Positions 9,098-19,086 of a DNA stretch of 64,000 nucleotides are shown one piece after another (the stretch's first letter is position 1; the number at the start of each line of letters is the position of its first letter). Source of the DNA: Streptomyces sp. CGMCC 4.7035 (GTDB lineage: Bacteria > Actinomycetota > Actinomycetes > Streptomycetales > Streptomycetaceae); NCBI RefSeq assembly GCF_031583065.1, contig NZ_CP134053.1, forward strand, positions 4,960,001-5,024,000, given 5' to 3'. The position numbers and the translations under genes are program-made. The notes beneath the pieces were generated by a model, which worked only from the letters and a program-made list of their open reading frames with translations, had not been told where the DNA came from and did no database searches.

Positions 9098-10767
9098 CTG
9101 GCGGACACGACACGAACCCCGCAGGCATCCGGGCGATCGCCGACGAGTTCCACCACGAATGGCTGACGAGGCATCCCTTCCTGGCGATGGATGATGGGAT
9201 CCCCGGCTACGACCACCTCGTACCGGACCTGTCGGGCGCCGCCGACCGGGACTTCCGGTCCCGGCTCCTCGACCTGGCTGATCGCGCGCGGGCCGCCGCG
9301 GCGCCGCCCGGACCCGACAGTGTGACCCGCCAGGTCGTACTGTCGGCGATCGAGCGGGAACTGGACTTCATCGCCGTCGGCGCCGTGGAGTACACGGTGT
9401 CGGCCGTAGGGGAGCAGGGTCCGTCCGCGTTGCTGACCGCGGGGGCGCGGACCAGGCTGAGCAGCCCCGGCGACGCCCAGGCCTATCTGGCCCGCTGCGC
9501 TGAGTTCCCGCGCTATCTCCGCGAGCACGCCACCCGGCTGCAAGCCGGTGCGGAGCAGGGCCGGACGCCCGTCGCCTCGCTCGTCCGGGTCGCGCTCGAC
9601 CAGGTGGGCCGGTACCTGGCCGACCGGGACGGAGACGTGCTGGCCGACGTCCCGCCCCCCGCGGGCTGGTCCGGGGCGCGCAACTGGTCGGACCGGATCA
9701 GGGCACTGGTGGCCGACGAGGTCCGGCCCGCGCTCGCGCAGTGGCACGACGCGGTCGCCAGGCTGCCCGCCCGGGCCGACACCGAGTGCGGCCTGTACCA
9801 CCTGCCCGGCGGCCTGGACGCCTACGGCCGCCTCGTCAAGGCCCACACCACCGTGGACCGTGCCGTGGCCGATATCCACGACCTCGGCCTGACCGAGGTC
9901 GCTGCGCTGACGGCCCAGATGACGGCCCTGGGTAAGGAGCTGGGTCTGCACGGCTTCCCCGCGGTCGTGCAGGCATTCGCCGCCTCGGCGGCGGGAGTCG
10001 GCGCGGAGGAGGCGATGGCACAAGCCCGAGTGGCGATCCACCGCGCCGAAGCGGCGCTGGCGGACCTGTTCTCCGCACCGCTGCCGCCGCCGTGCGAGGT
10101 TGCGGCGATGCCCGTGCATCTCGGCCAGACCGGCCACGCACCGCACTACACATCGCCTCGCCTCGACGGCAGCGCTAAGGGCGTGTTCTGGTTCAACGCG
10201 CAACATCCCGAGACGGGAAGCGGCTGGGCCCTGGAAGCACTCGCCTTCCATGAGGCGGTGCCCGGCCACCACCTGCAGCTCTCCCGCGCGCAGTTGCTCG
10301 GCGATCTGCCGGATCTGCAACGGTACGGCTCCGTCACCGCGCACTGCGAAGGCTGGGCGCTGTACGCCGAGAAGCTTGCGGAAGAGGCCGGCCTGTACTC
10401 CTCCACCGAAGCCCGGCTCGGCGCGCTGGGCCTGCGACTGTTCCGGGCCGCCAGGCTGGTCGTCGACACCGGCATCCACGCGTTGGGCTGGTCGCGGGCG
10501 CAGGCCACGACCTGGCTGACCCGGACGGTCCCGCTTCCGGCCGCCTTCGCCGAGGCCGAGATCGCGCGATACATCGCCGTTCCGGCGCAGGCCTTGAGCT
10601 ACACGATCGGAATGCACGAACTCCTGCGTCTGCGCGACAAGGCCGACACCGGGTCCGGGCCGGCCCGTTCGCTCCGGGATTTCCACGCCGCCGTGCTCGA
10701 CCACGGCTCGGTCCCCCTGCCGTTGCTGGCCGACATCGTCGAGGAAGGAGGCCATTCGACACGGTAG
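9094..10767 (+). CDS. DUF885-family metallohydrolase
   Basis: 557 residues of the DUF885 family, predicted zinc-dependent hydrolases or peptidases. The signature is HEAVPGHHLQLSRAQ near residue 385, followed by CEGWALYAEKLAEEAG with the conserved Glu, and an ending IGMHELLRLRDKA. No signal peptide: the N-terminus MTGGHDTNPAGIRAIADEF is soluble, so cytosolic. The frame is open further upstream, but ATG at 9094 overlaps the ACT-gene stop as ATGA, matching the coupling seen in the two preceding junctions. Substrate unknown. A second, different DUF885 gene is at 55775. It closes the catabolic operon. Confidence 0.85.
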   Translation: MTGGHDTNPAGIRAIADEFHHEWLTRHPFLAMDDGIPGYDHLVPDLSGAADRDFRSRLLDLADRARAAAAPPGPDSVTRQVVLSAIERELDFIAVGAVEYTVSAVGEQGPSALLTAGARTRLSSPGDAQAYLARCAEFPRYLREHATRLQAGAEQGRTPVASLVRVALDQVGRYLADRDGDVLADVPPPAGWSGARNWSDRIRALVADEVRPALAQWHDAVARLPARADTECGLYHLPGGLDAYGRLVKAHTTVDRAVADIHDLGLTEVAALTAQMTALGKELGLHGFPAVVQAFAASAAGVGAEEAMAQARVAIHRAEAALADLFSAPLPPPCEVAAMPVHLGQTGHAPHYTSPRLDGSAKGVFWFNAQHPETGSGWALEALAFHEAVPGHHLQLSRAQLLGDLPDLQRYGSVTAHCEGWALYAEKLAEEAGLYSSTEARLGALGLRLFRAARLVVDTGIHALGWSRAQATTWLTRTVPLPAAFAEAEIARYIAVPAQALSYTIGMHELLRLRDKADTGSGPARSLRDFHAAVLDHGSVPLPLLADIVEEGGHSTR

Positions 10768-11090
10768 CGCCGAACTCGGCCCGCACAGCCCATCGAGGAT
10801 TCCGGGGACCGGCCCTGAACCGGCCGGCCTCCGAAGGTCGCCGAGAGATCACGAACGCCGCCGCCACGTCCGCGCCGGACAGCGATCTGCCGCGACGCCC
10901 AGATCCCGCACCGCTGGATCGACAACATTACCGTCAGCTACCTGGTCCCCGGAATCAGCCCGGTCCTTCGCACCTATATACGCGTTCGACTCCAGGTGAC
11001 CCTCACCGATTACCAGGGTCCGCCGACCTGACAGTCGCCGGGCCGTCGATGGTTGCCGCCGCAACCCACACACAACGAGGAGATGACCGC
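10768..11090. other. Intergenic region before aminopeptidase N
   Basis: 323 bases without a gene I can support. CTATATA around 10974-10980 is the only AT-rich spot and might belong to the aminopeptidase promoter. The aminopeptidase ribosome site, GAGGAG, is at about 11076-11083. No strong terminator hairpin with a U-run follows the DUF885 gene. Confidence 0.4.
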
Positions 11091-13664
11091 GTGCCTGGCA
11101 CAGACCTGACTCGCGAAGAGGCACAGCAGCGGGCGAAGCTGCTCACCGTTGACTCGTACGAGATCGATCTCGACCTCTCCGGCGCGCAGGAGGGCGGCAC
11201 CTACCGGTCCGTGACCACCGTGCGCTTCGACGTCGCCGAAACCGGCGCCGAATCCTTCATCGACCTGGTGGCCCCGGCGGTCCACGAGGTCACCCTGAAC
11301 GGTGATCCGCTGGACCCCTCCGACGTCTTCGCGGACTCCCGGATCGCGCTGCCGGGCCTGCTGGAGGGCCAGAACGTCCTGCGGGTGGTCGCGGACTGCG
11401 CGTACACCACCACGGGTGAGGGGCTGCACCGGTTCGTCGACCAGGTCGACAAGCAGGCCTACCTCTACACCCAGTTCCAGGTGCCGGACGCCCGCCGGGT
11501 CTTCGCCTCCTTCGAGCAGCCGGACCTGAAGGCGACCTTCCAGTTCACCGTGAAGGCGCCGAGCGGCTGGACTGTCGTCTCGAACTCGCCGACGCCCGAG
11601 CCCAAGGACGACACCTGGGTCTTTCAGCCGACGCCGCGCATCTCGTCGTACATCACCGCCCTGATCGTCGGCCCGTACCACTCCGTGCACAGCGTGTACG
11701 AGAAGAACGGGCAGAGCGTGCCGCTGGGCATCTACTGCCGTCCTTCCCTGGCCGAGTTCCTCGACTCGGACGCGATCTTCGAGGTGACCCGGCAGGGCTT
11801 CGACTGGTTCCAGGAGAAGTTCGACTACAACTACCCCTTCAAGAAGTACGACCAGCTGTTCGTACCGGAGTTCAACGCGGGCGCGATGGAGAACGCGGGC
11901 GCGGTCACCATCCGCGACCAGTACGTCTTCCGGTCCAAGGTGACCGACTCGACGTACGAGCTGCGGGCGGAGACCCTCCTGCACGAGCTGGCCCACATGT
12001 GGTTCGGCGACCTGGTCACCATGGAGTGGTGGAACGACCTATGGCTGAACGAGTCGTTCGCCACCTACACCTCCTTCGCCTGCCAGGCGTACCACCCCGA
12101 GTCCCGGTGGCCGCACTCCTGGACCACCTTCGCGAACTCCATGAAGACGTGGGCGTACCGGCAGGACCAGCTGCCCTCCACGCACCCGATCATGGCCGAG
12201 ATCCGCGACCTGGACGACGTGCTCGTCAACTTCGACGGCATCACGTACGCCAAGGGTGCGAGCGTCCTGAAGCAGCTGGTCGCGTATGTCGGCATGGACG
12301 AGTTCTTCAAGGGCTTGCAGGCGTACTTCAAGCGGCACGCGTACGGCAACACGCGCCTGTCCGACCTGCTGGGCGCCCTGGAGGAGACCTCCGGGCGTGA
12401 CCTGAGCACCTGGTCGAAGAAGTGGCTGCAGACGGCCGGGATCAACATCCTGCGCCCGGAGGTGGAGACGGACGCCGCCGGTGTCGTCACCTCCTTCGCC
12501 ATCCGCCAGGAGGCCCCGGCGCTGCCCGCCGGCGCCAAGGGCGAGCCCGTCCTGCGCCCGCACCGGATCGCGATCGGCCTGTACGAGCTCGACGACGAGA
12601 GCGAGAAGCTGGTCCGCGAGGACCGGATCGAGCTTGACGTGGACGGCGAGCTGACGGCCGTACCGCAGCTGACCGGCCGCCGCCGCCCGGCGGTGTTCCT
12701 GCTCAACGACGACGACCTGTCGTACGCCAAGGTCCGCCTCGACGAGGAGTCCCTGCGCTTCGTCACCGATCACCTCGGCGACTTCGAGTCCTCCCTCCCC
12801 CGCGCCCTGTGCTGGGCCTCGGCCTGGGACATGACCCGCGACGCGGAACTGCCCACCCGCGAGTACCTGTCCCTCGTGCTGTCCGGCATCGGCAAGGAGT
12901 CGGACATCGGTGTCGTCCAGTCCCTGCACCGCCATGTGAAGCTCGCCACCGAGCTGTACGCCGCCCCGACCGCCCGCGAGGCCCTGCTCACCCGCTGGAC
13001 CGACGCCACGCTGGCCCACCTGCGCTCCGCCGCACCGGCGAGCGACCACCAGCTGGCCTGGGCCCACGCCTTCGCGGCCACCGCCCGCACCCCGGAACAG
13101 CTGGACCTCCTGGAAAGCCTGCTGGACGGCACCCACAGCATCGAGGGCCTGGCCGTCGACACCGAACTGCGCTGGGCGTTCGTGGAGCGCCTGGCGGCGG
13201 TCGGCCGCTTCGACGAGGCGGAGATCGCGGGCGAGTACGAGCGGGACAAGACCGCGGCCGGCGAGCGCCACGCGGCCACCGCCCGCGCCGCCCGCCCGAC
13301 CGAGGCTGCGAAGGCGGAGGCCTGGGCGTCGGTCATCGACTCCGACAAGCTGCCGAACGCCGTGCAGGAGGCCGTGATCAACGGCTTCGTCCAGACCGAT
13401 CAGCGTGAGCTTCTCGCGCCGTACGCGGACAGGTACTTCGAGGTCCTGAAGTCGGTCTGGGACTCCCGCTCCCACAAGATCGCCCAGCAGATCGCGATCG
13501 GCCTCTACCCGTCCCTCCAGGTCTCCCCGGAGACGCTGACCAAGACGGACACCTGGCTGGCCTCGGCCCAGCCGAACGCGGCCCTGGCCCGCCTCGTCTC
13601 GGAGTCCCGCTCGGGCGTCGAGCGCGCACTGAGGGCACAGGCGGCGGACGCGGCCGCGGAGTAG
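11091..13664 (+). CDS. pepN: Aminopeptidase N (M1 family)
   Basis: An 857-residue M1 zinc aminopeptidase that removes N-terminal residues from peptides in the cytosol. The exopeptidase motif GAMENAGAV lies near 263 and the zinc site HELAHMWFGD near 296, with the third ligand Glu in WLNESFATYTS 18-19 residues later. The C-terminal ERAP1-like helical domain occupies about 540-850. The frame is open from 11049, but the GTG at 11091 gives VPGTDLTREEAQQRAK, the standard Streptomyces PepN beginning, and has GAGGAG at a good distance. Monocistronic, with no coding neighbours on the same strand for 700 bases. Full length and free of lesions, unlike much of the surrounding region. Confidence 0.93.
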   Translation: MPGTDLTREEAQQRAKLLTVDSYEIDLDLSGAQEGGTYRSVTTVRFDVAETGAESFIDLVAPAVHEVTLNGDPLDPSDVFADSRIALPGLLEGQNVLRVVADCAYTTTGEGLHRFVDQVDKQAYLYTQFQVPDARRVFASFEQPDLKATFQFTVKAPSGWTVVSNSPTPEPKDDTWVFQPTPRISSYITALIVGPYHSVHSVYEKNGQSVPLGIYCRPSLAEFLDSDAIFEVTRQGFDWFQEKFDYNYPFKKYDQLFVPEFNAGAMENAGAVTIRDQYVFRSKVTDSTYELRAETLLHELAHMWFGDLVTMEWWNDLWLNESFATYTSFACQAYHPESRWPHSWTTFANSMKTWAYRQDQLPSTHPIMAEIRDLDDVLVNFDGITYAKGASVLKQLVAYVGMDEFFKGLQAYFKRHAYGNTRLSDLLGALEETSGRDLSTWSKKWLQTAGINILRPEVETDAAGVVTSFAIRQEAPALPAGAKGEPVLRPHRIAIGLYELDDESEKLVREDRIELDVDGELTAVPQLTGRRRPAVFLLNDDDLSYAKVRLDEESLRFVTDHLGDFESSLPRALCWASAWDMTRDAELPTREYLSLVLSGIGKESDIGVVQSLHRHVKLATELYAAPTAREALLTRWTDATLAHLRSAAPASDHQLAWAHAFAATARTPEQLDLLESLLDGTHSIEGLAVDTELRWAFVERLAAVGRFDEAEIAGEYERDKTAAGERHAATARAARPTEAAKAEAWASVIDSDKLPNAVQEAVINGFVQTDQRELLAPYADRYFEVLKSVWDSRSHKIAQQIAIGLYPSLQVSPETLTKTDTWLASAQPNAALARLVSESRSGVERALRAQAADAAAE

Positions 13665-13675
13665 GGGACACGGCA

Positions 13676-14256
13676 TCAGGGGCGCCCGGGGTCCTCACCT
13701 CGGACGCCCCTTCTCGCTGTGCGGTGCAGTCCCTCGGCCAGAGCCCTGCCCACCAGCTCGTCGATCAACTGCTGCACGGTCTTGACGAGGAGCAGCTCCA
13801 GGAAGTCCCAGTCGGCCACGCTGGTTTCGGCGATCAAGTTCTTGCTTACGGAGCGGGCCTGAGGCGGGCCGTAGTCAAGGATGTCGGCGCCGGTCTGCTG
13901 CAGGGCCTGGTCGAGGCACCGTTTCCAGGCCGCGCGGGGAAACTGCGCGAGAGCGGGGACTCCTGGGGCGAAGACGAGGGGACCGGCGGTTGCGAGGACG
14001 GGCTTGTGGATACGGTTGCTGCGCTGTGCCAACGTCGTACCACGAGCGTCACGATGTTGCGGGTCAGCCCGAGCTCCCTGGCCAGGGTGTGGGAGCCCGG
14101 CAGGCGGCTGCCGGTCGGCAGCCGGCCGTTGAGGATGGCGGTGCGGATGCGGTGCAGGAGCTGCCTATGCAGGGACTCACCGCCGCGCTCCCGGGTCAGC
14201 GGAGTCTGAAGAAGGAAGTCGAGCTGCGGCCCCAGGGCCTCGCTGGTCGCTGACAT
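13676..14256 (-). pseudogene. MocR/GntR-type regulator remnant
   Basis: The N-terminal part from the ATG at 14256 (MSATSEALGPQLDFLL) carries a GntR winged helix: LHRQLLHRIRTAILNGRLPT, GSRLPGSHTLARELGLTRN. After about 14030 the frame is lost and a second frame continues with the MocR aminotransferase-like signature FAPGVPALAQFPRAAWKRCL and ADILDYGPP. Then the expected 300 residues of the PLP fold are replaced by unrelated sequence up to the aminopeptidase. At least one frameshift plus a large 3' deletion. It is divergent from the GNAT-MFS pair at 14380, so it was probably that operon's regulator. Confidence 0.65.
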
Positions 14257-14379
14257 GACCCTCTCCCCTCGCACAGGCCATCCGTGGACCCATGGACTGC
14301 CTTGATTGTGGACCTAACCAAGGGGCCACGTGATGCCTAACGTTGCAGGCACCCACACACCGGGAGAAGGGGAAGCAGG

Positions 14380-15117
14380 ATGTCCTCGCAGCTCAACGAA
14401 TACGCCCAGGCCGTTGGCCGCCCGCTGGCCGAGTGGAGCGCCCGCCCGGCGCCCGCCCGCGTCACCATCGACGGCTCCTTCTGCCGGCTGGAACCGCTGG
14501 ACGCCGATCGCCACGCAGGCGATCTCTATTCCGCCTATCATCTCGCGCCGGACGACAGGGACTGGACGTATATGACGGTCGGCCCCTTCGGCAGTCCCGG
14601 CGACTACCACCACTACGTCGCGACGGTGGCACAGGCAGAAGATCCACTGCATTATGCCGTCATCGACCTCGGCGGTATTGCTGTGGGCACCCTCGCCCTG
14701 ATGCGGCAGGACCCGTCCAATGGTGTCGTCGAGGTGGGAAGCGTCATGTTCTCACCCCTGCTGAAGCAGACTCCGGTATCGACCGAAGCGCAGTTCCTGC
14801 TCATGTCCTACGTCTTCGATCAACTCGGCTACCGGCGTTACGAATGGAAGTGCGACAGCCTCAACGCGCCCTCACGCAAGGCGGCAGAGCGACTGGGCTT
14901 CACGTACGAGGGGACCTTCCGCCAAGCGGTCGTGTACAAGGGCAGGAACCGCGACACGGCATGGTATTCCGTCATTGACGCCGAGTGGCCGCGATTGAAA
15001 ACGTCGTTTCAGGAGTGGCTGTCGCCGGAGAACTTCGAAGCCGACGGCCACCAGAGGCGGTCGCTGGCCGCCGTACGCGCGTTTGGCCCGCATGCCGAAG
15101 CGCCGAGTACGCGGTGA
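14380..15117 (+). CDS. GNAT-family acetyltransferase (RimJ-like)
   Basis: 245 residues of the RimJ/RimL-like GNAT family, which acetylate protein N-termini or small molecules using acetyl-CoA. The opening FCRLEPLDADRHAGDLYSAY, the central strand YAVIDLGGIAVGTLALMR, EVGSVMFSPLLKQTPVSTEA and the C-terminal YEWKCDSLNAPSRKAAERLG with FTYEGTFRQAVVYKGRNRDT are typical of this branch. ATG start with GGAGAAGGGG upstream. The stop overlaps the GTG of the MFS gene (GTGA), so the two are translationally coupled. Together they may form a detoxification or self-resistance pair, which is inference. Confidence 0.85.
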   Translation: MSSQLNEYAQAVGRPLAEWSARPAPARVTIDGSFCRLEPLDADRHAGDLYSAYHLAPDDRDWTYMTVGPFGSPGDYHHYVATVAQAEDPLHYAVIDLGGIAVGTLALMRQDPSNGVVEVGSVMFSPLLKQTPVSTEAQFLLMSYVFDQLGYRRYEWKCDSLNAPSRKAAERLGFTYEGTFRQAVVYKGRNRDTAWYSVIDAEWPRLKTSFQEWLSPENFEADGHQRRSLAAVRAFGPHAEAPSTR

Positions 15118-16449
15118 CGGCCGTCGATGTGACCGAGGCGTCAGCCGGACATGGGGTGCCGACGTCCGCAAAGCGGCCGGAGCGAATCCCCGCAATGGTA
15201 GTCCTCACGTTCGCCTACGGCCTCAGCCAATTCTTCCGTAGCTACGTATCGGTGATATCCCCCGCAGCTCATCGACGCCTTCGGCTTCTCACCCCGGACG
15301 TTCGGCCTCTTCTCCGGTACCTTCTTCCTGGCCTTCGCCGTGGCACAACTGCCTCTTGGAATAGCGTTTGACCGATTCGGCATCCGCCGTCCCATGCTCG
15401 TGTGCATGACGCTCGGCACGATGGGCGCAGTCCTGCTCCCGCTCAGCGACCGGCCCCTCTTTGCGCTGTCGGCCCAAGCGGCGCTCGGGCTCGGCTGTGC
15501 GCCGGCGTACATGGGCCTGCTTGCCTGGGTCATGGCAGCGGGCCAGAGCATGCGTGAAGTGAAAGCGGTCACCGTCGCCGGCACGCTCGGCTTCCTCGGC
15601 GCCGTGATCGCCGGCTCGCCACTGGCGTGGGCCGTGACGTGGATCGGCTGGCGCGCGGCCATGGGCGCAGCAGCCGCTGCCATGGCCGTGGCCACCGCGG
15701 GTATCGCACGGTCACTGGGCCGTGACACCCGCTCCGCGCCGGGGGCCGTCGTCCCGACGGCATCCACGGGCAGCAGCCGGCCACCGTCGTCACGTCGGGC
15801 CGTCCTAGTTCTCCTGCCCGTGTGCTTCGCCCTCGCGGCGGGAGGCACGTTCCGTACCTCCTGGGGCGGGCCGTATCTGTCCGACGTCTTCCACCTCGGC
15901 GCTGCGGCCCGCGGGTACGCGATGACGGCGGCGAGTCTCGGCGCCCTCGTCACCTCCCTGCTGCTGGCTGCCGCCCTGCGCGTCACCCGGATCAAAACAC
16001 TCGTGGTCGCGGTCCTTTCGACGGGCGTACTGCCGGCGCTGCTGATGGCGCTCTGGCCCGCGCGTGACGCCGTCCTCAGCGCCGGCTCCATCTGCGCCCT
16101 GTTCTGCGTCGGCTCCATCCACCCGTTGGTCATGTCGCAGGCACGCGCTGTGGTGGCCCCTCACCGCCTGGGACTCTGGCTTGGTGTACTCAACACCGCG
16201 GTCATGCTGGGAATCGCGCTGACCAACGCCGCCTTCGGAGTGATCGCCGGCAGCGCCACCCAGGCCGGCCTGCCGATCGACAGTCTCTACCGCAGGCTTT
16301 TTCTTCTCATGGCCACGATCACGGCTCTGGGAGCCGTTTTCGCAGCCTTCGGGCCGGGCACCTCGCGCTCCACCGCCGACCGACGACGGGCACACGCGAG
16401 GTTCGGCCGAGAATCAGCGGCCACTCATACCGAAGGAGCCCTTGGTTGA
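15114..16449 (+). pseudogene. MFS transporter with one frameshift
   Basis: A 12-helix major facilitator transporter of about 444 residues split over two frames. The first frame runs from GTG 15114 through VVLTFAYGLSQFFRSYVSVI; the second continues with IDAFGFSPRTFGLFSGTFFL and LGIAFDRFGIRRPMLVC, the loop 2-3 MFS motif. Removing one C from the five-C run near 15258-15264 restores VISPQLIDAFGF. Later helices (PAYMGLLAWVMAAGQ, TFRTSWGGPYLSDVF, VGSIHPLVMSQARAVV) are intact. It overlaps the acetyltransferase stop. Substrate unknown. A homopolymer break could be a sequencing error; if real, the transporter is dead. Confidence 0.75.
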
Positions 16450-16656
16450 ACGGTGCAACAGTCCTTCGGGATGCCGTAAGAGACGACGAGGCCGAGTGGC
16501 GGCACCTGTGGACCGGTTGCACGGCGTTCTACTAGCCTGCGCGTTTCACTTGCGGCCGTGTCCGGATCTTGAGCGGGAACGCGAAAGTGCCTTCTGAGCT
16601 GGGACGATGAGGCTTGTCTAAGGTCTCCGTCGTTCCAGCAGGAAGGCACTTTCTGT

Positions 16657-18051
16657 GTGCACACTACTGCCTCGCGCGCCAAGCTCGTCGTCTCGTCCGA
16701 CGGGCGCTGGGTGGTCAACCACGCCGGGTCTCGTCTGCTGGCCGATCTCGCCGATGCCACCGGCCTGACCGCGTCCGACGCGCTGCGTCGGCTGCGGCCA
16801 CGCGGCACCGGGCACGCCCCGGGCAGGATCGTGGTGGATCTGGTGGTGATGCTCGCCGACGACGACAAGGCCATCACGGACCTGGCTCTACTACGCGATC
16901 AGCCCGAGGTGTTCGGTCCGGTGGCCTCCACTGCGACCGCCTGGCGGCTGCTGGCCGGCATCGATCCTGCCGCCCTCGCGGCACTGCGGGCGGCCCGCGC
17001 CGCTGCCCGCGAAGTCGCCTGGATGCAGGCCACCGACACCGGCCCTGGGATACCCGCGGCCCACGCGGGCGGACGCGACCTTGCGAGCCTGGTCCTGGAC
17101 ATCGACGCCACACTCGTCACCTGCCACTCCGAAAAGGAGCAGGCGGCGGCCACCTAAAAACGCGGCTTCGGCTACCACCCGCTGCTGTGCTTCCTGGACA
17201 ACACTGGAGAAGCCCTGGCCGGGGTTCTGCGGCCGGGCAGCGCCGGAGCCAACACCGCCGCCGACCACATCGCCGTCCTCGAGCAGGCCCTGCCCCAGAT
17301 CCCCGACGCCCACCGCCACGGCACTCCCATCCTCATCCGCGCCGACAGCGCCGGAGGCGCCAAGGCATTCCTGACCCACCTGCGCCACTTGCGCTCGCGC
17401 GGCATCCACACGTTCTTCTCGGTCGGTCACCCCGTCACCGATCCGGTCCGCCGCGCCATCCGCGCCCTGCCCGAACACGTCTGGCATCCCGCGCTGGAAC
17501 AGGACGGCTCACTGTGCACCGGCGCGGAGGTCGCCGAGCTGTCCGGCCTTGTGGACTGGACGGCTACCCCGACGGCACACGGATCCTCGTGCGGCGTGAG
17601 CGCCCGCATCCCGGCGCCCAACTGTCCCTGTTCGACCTCGACGAGGGCATGCGCCACCAGGTCATCCTCACCGACACCCCGTACGGCGAAGGCTCACTGC
17701 GACACCTGGAAGTACGCCACCGCGCCCATGCCCGCGTCGAGGACCGCATCCGCTGCGGCAAGACCACCGGCTTCGGCCGCGTCCCCTCCCGCCACTTCGC
17801 CATCAACACCGCCTGGCTGGAGTTGTCCCTGACCGCCCTCGACCTGCTCGCCTGGATGCGCACTCTGCTACTGGAAGGCGAACCGGCCACCCGAGCCGAA
17901 GAAGCTCCGCTACCGACTGCTGCACGCAGCCGCCCGCATCACCCGCGGCGGCCGCCGCCTGCACCCGCGGATCTCCGCAACCTGGCCCTGGCGAAACGAG
18001 CTGACCAGCGCATTCACCCGCCTCACGACCCTGCCACGGCCGGCCACCTGA
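16657..18051 (+). pseudogene. IS1380-family transposase, multiply broken
   Basis: A DDE transposase of the IS1380 type, about 465 residues if repaired. Its parts are GSRLLADLADATGLTASDAL, then VLDIDATLVTCHSEKEQAA (first catalytic Asp region), a TAA stop at 17155-17157, then KRGFGYHPLLCFLDN and LIRADSAGGAKAFL (second Asp). A frameshift near 17560 leads to DGTRILVRRERPHPG and GRVPSRHFAINTAWLELSL, and another near 17893 leads to KKLRYRLLHAAARITRGGRR, ending at the TGA 18049-18051. Three lesions mean it is inactive. I could not identify terminal inverted repeats with confidence, so the element limits are left open; the spacer 16450-16656 probably contains its left end. Confidence 0.8.
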
Positions 18052-18207
18052 ACCACGGCACCGCCCCTGCCCACCCACGACCCGAGGAACCCTGGAGAAC
18101 CCGACCCGCGCGTCGGGCCCCAGCCATGCCCGACCAGCCGCCGACAGCCCGAGCCACCGCTTCACCGCGATCCGACCAGCTCAGCCGAGCGAAGCGAAAG
18201 AGGGAGG

Positions 18208-18930
18208 TTAGGAGGTCAGGCGCTTGAGGAGTGCGGGATGGTCGGCGAGGGCCTGGTGAAGACTCTTCTGGAGGCGGGGGGTGTACTGGCCGGGGTCGGC
18301 GGCCTCCCAGTCGATCGGGCCGAAGGGGGGCTCGGGGTCGTACTCGATGAACAGCTGGACCTTGCGTGCGGTGTCCGGGCCGGCGAGTTCGCCGACCAGG
18401 TGGAGTGCCATGTCGATGCCTGCCGACACTCCGGCGGCGGTGACGACGTTCCCGTCCTTGACCCAGCGCTCGTTCACGGGGATCGCCCCGAACTTGGCGA
18501 GCAGGCTGCGGTACATCCAGTGCGTGTTGGCCCGGCGTCCTTCCAAGAGACCGGCGGCGGCGAGTAGCAGGGAGCCGGTGCATACGGAGCCGACGATCTT
18601 CGACCGTGCGGCCGTGGTGCGCAGCTTCTCCAGCAGCTTCTCGTCGGCCATCGCGGCGACGGTGGGGTTCGTGCCGCCGGGCACGATGAGCGCGTACGGG
18701 TCGGGCATGGTCTCGAAGGTGTGGCTGGGGACCAGGGACAGCGGGGTGTCGGTGGCCATCGGTTCGATCTGCTCGCCGACCACGACCGTGTCGTAACCGG
18801 GGGCGTGCCGGGAAAGCACGCTGAAGACCTGCAGCGGGCCGACGATGTCGAGCGGGGTGAGGCCCGGGTACTGGACGAAGGCGATGGTCTTCACAGGGGT
18901 TTCGTGCTGGGGGGCTGAGGATCCGGTCAT
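18208..18930 (-). CDS. DJ-1/PfpI-family protein
   Basis: 240 residues of the DJ-1/PfpI (glutamine-amidotransferase-like) superfamily. It shows FVQYPGLTPLDIVGPLQVFS, IVPGGTNPTV, the nucleophile elbow GSVCTGSLLLAAAGLLEGRR and THWMYRSLL; the Cys in SVCTGS is the expected reactive residue. Members of this branch include isonitrile hydratase-like proteins, but function here is not defined. ATG at 18930-18928; the same frame stays open far upstream but without family resemblance. It is divergent from a GlxA-type regulator that carries the same fold, a common pairing in Streptomyces in which the regulator controls the DJ-1 gene. Confidence 0.85.
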   Translation of the reverse strand: MTGSSAPQHETPVKTIAFVQYPGLTPLDIVGPLQVFSVLSRHAPGYDTVVVGEQIEPMATDTPLSLVPSHTFETMPDPYALIVPGGTNPTVAAMADEKLLEKLRTTAARSKIVGSVCTGSLLLAAAGLLEGRRANTHWMYRSLLAKFGAIPVNERWVKDGNVVTAAGVSAGIDMALHLVGELAGPDTARKVQLFIEYDPEPPFGPIDWEAADPGQYTPRLQKSLHQALADHPALLKRLTS

Positions 18931-19086
18931 GGGGGATGCTCCTGGTAGCTGGGCCGACCTAATGGGGCGGTAGAACTGCACTACCACTGTGTGTGGTGTT
19001 GCGGACGAGGACGAGAGCAACGGGACCGCGGCGTCCGAATTCCTGCGATATCTGTCTTTCAGACCAGCCGGGTACAGTCGGAAGGC

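Noticed and set aside
3140..10767. A siderophore or antibiotic biosynthesis cluster
   Set aside because: No NRPS, PKS or other scaffold-building enzyme is present; the genes fit catabolism.
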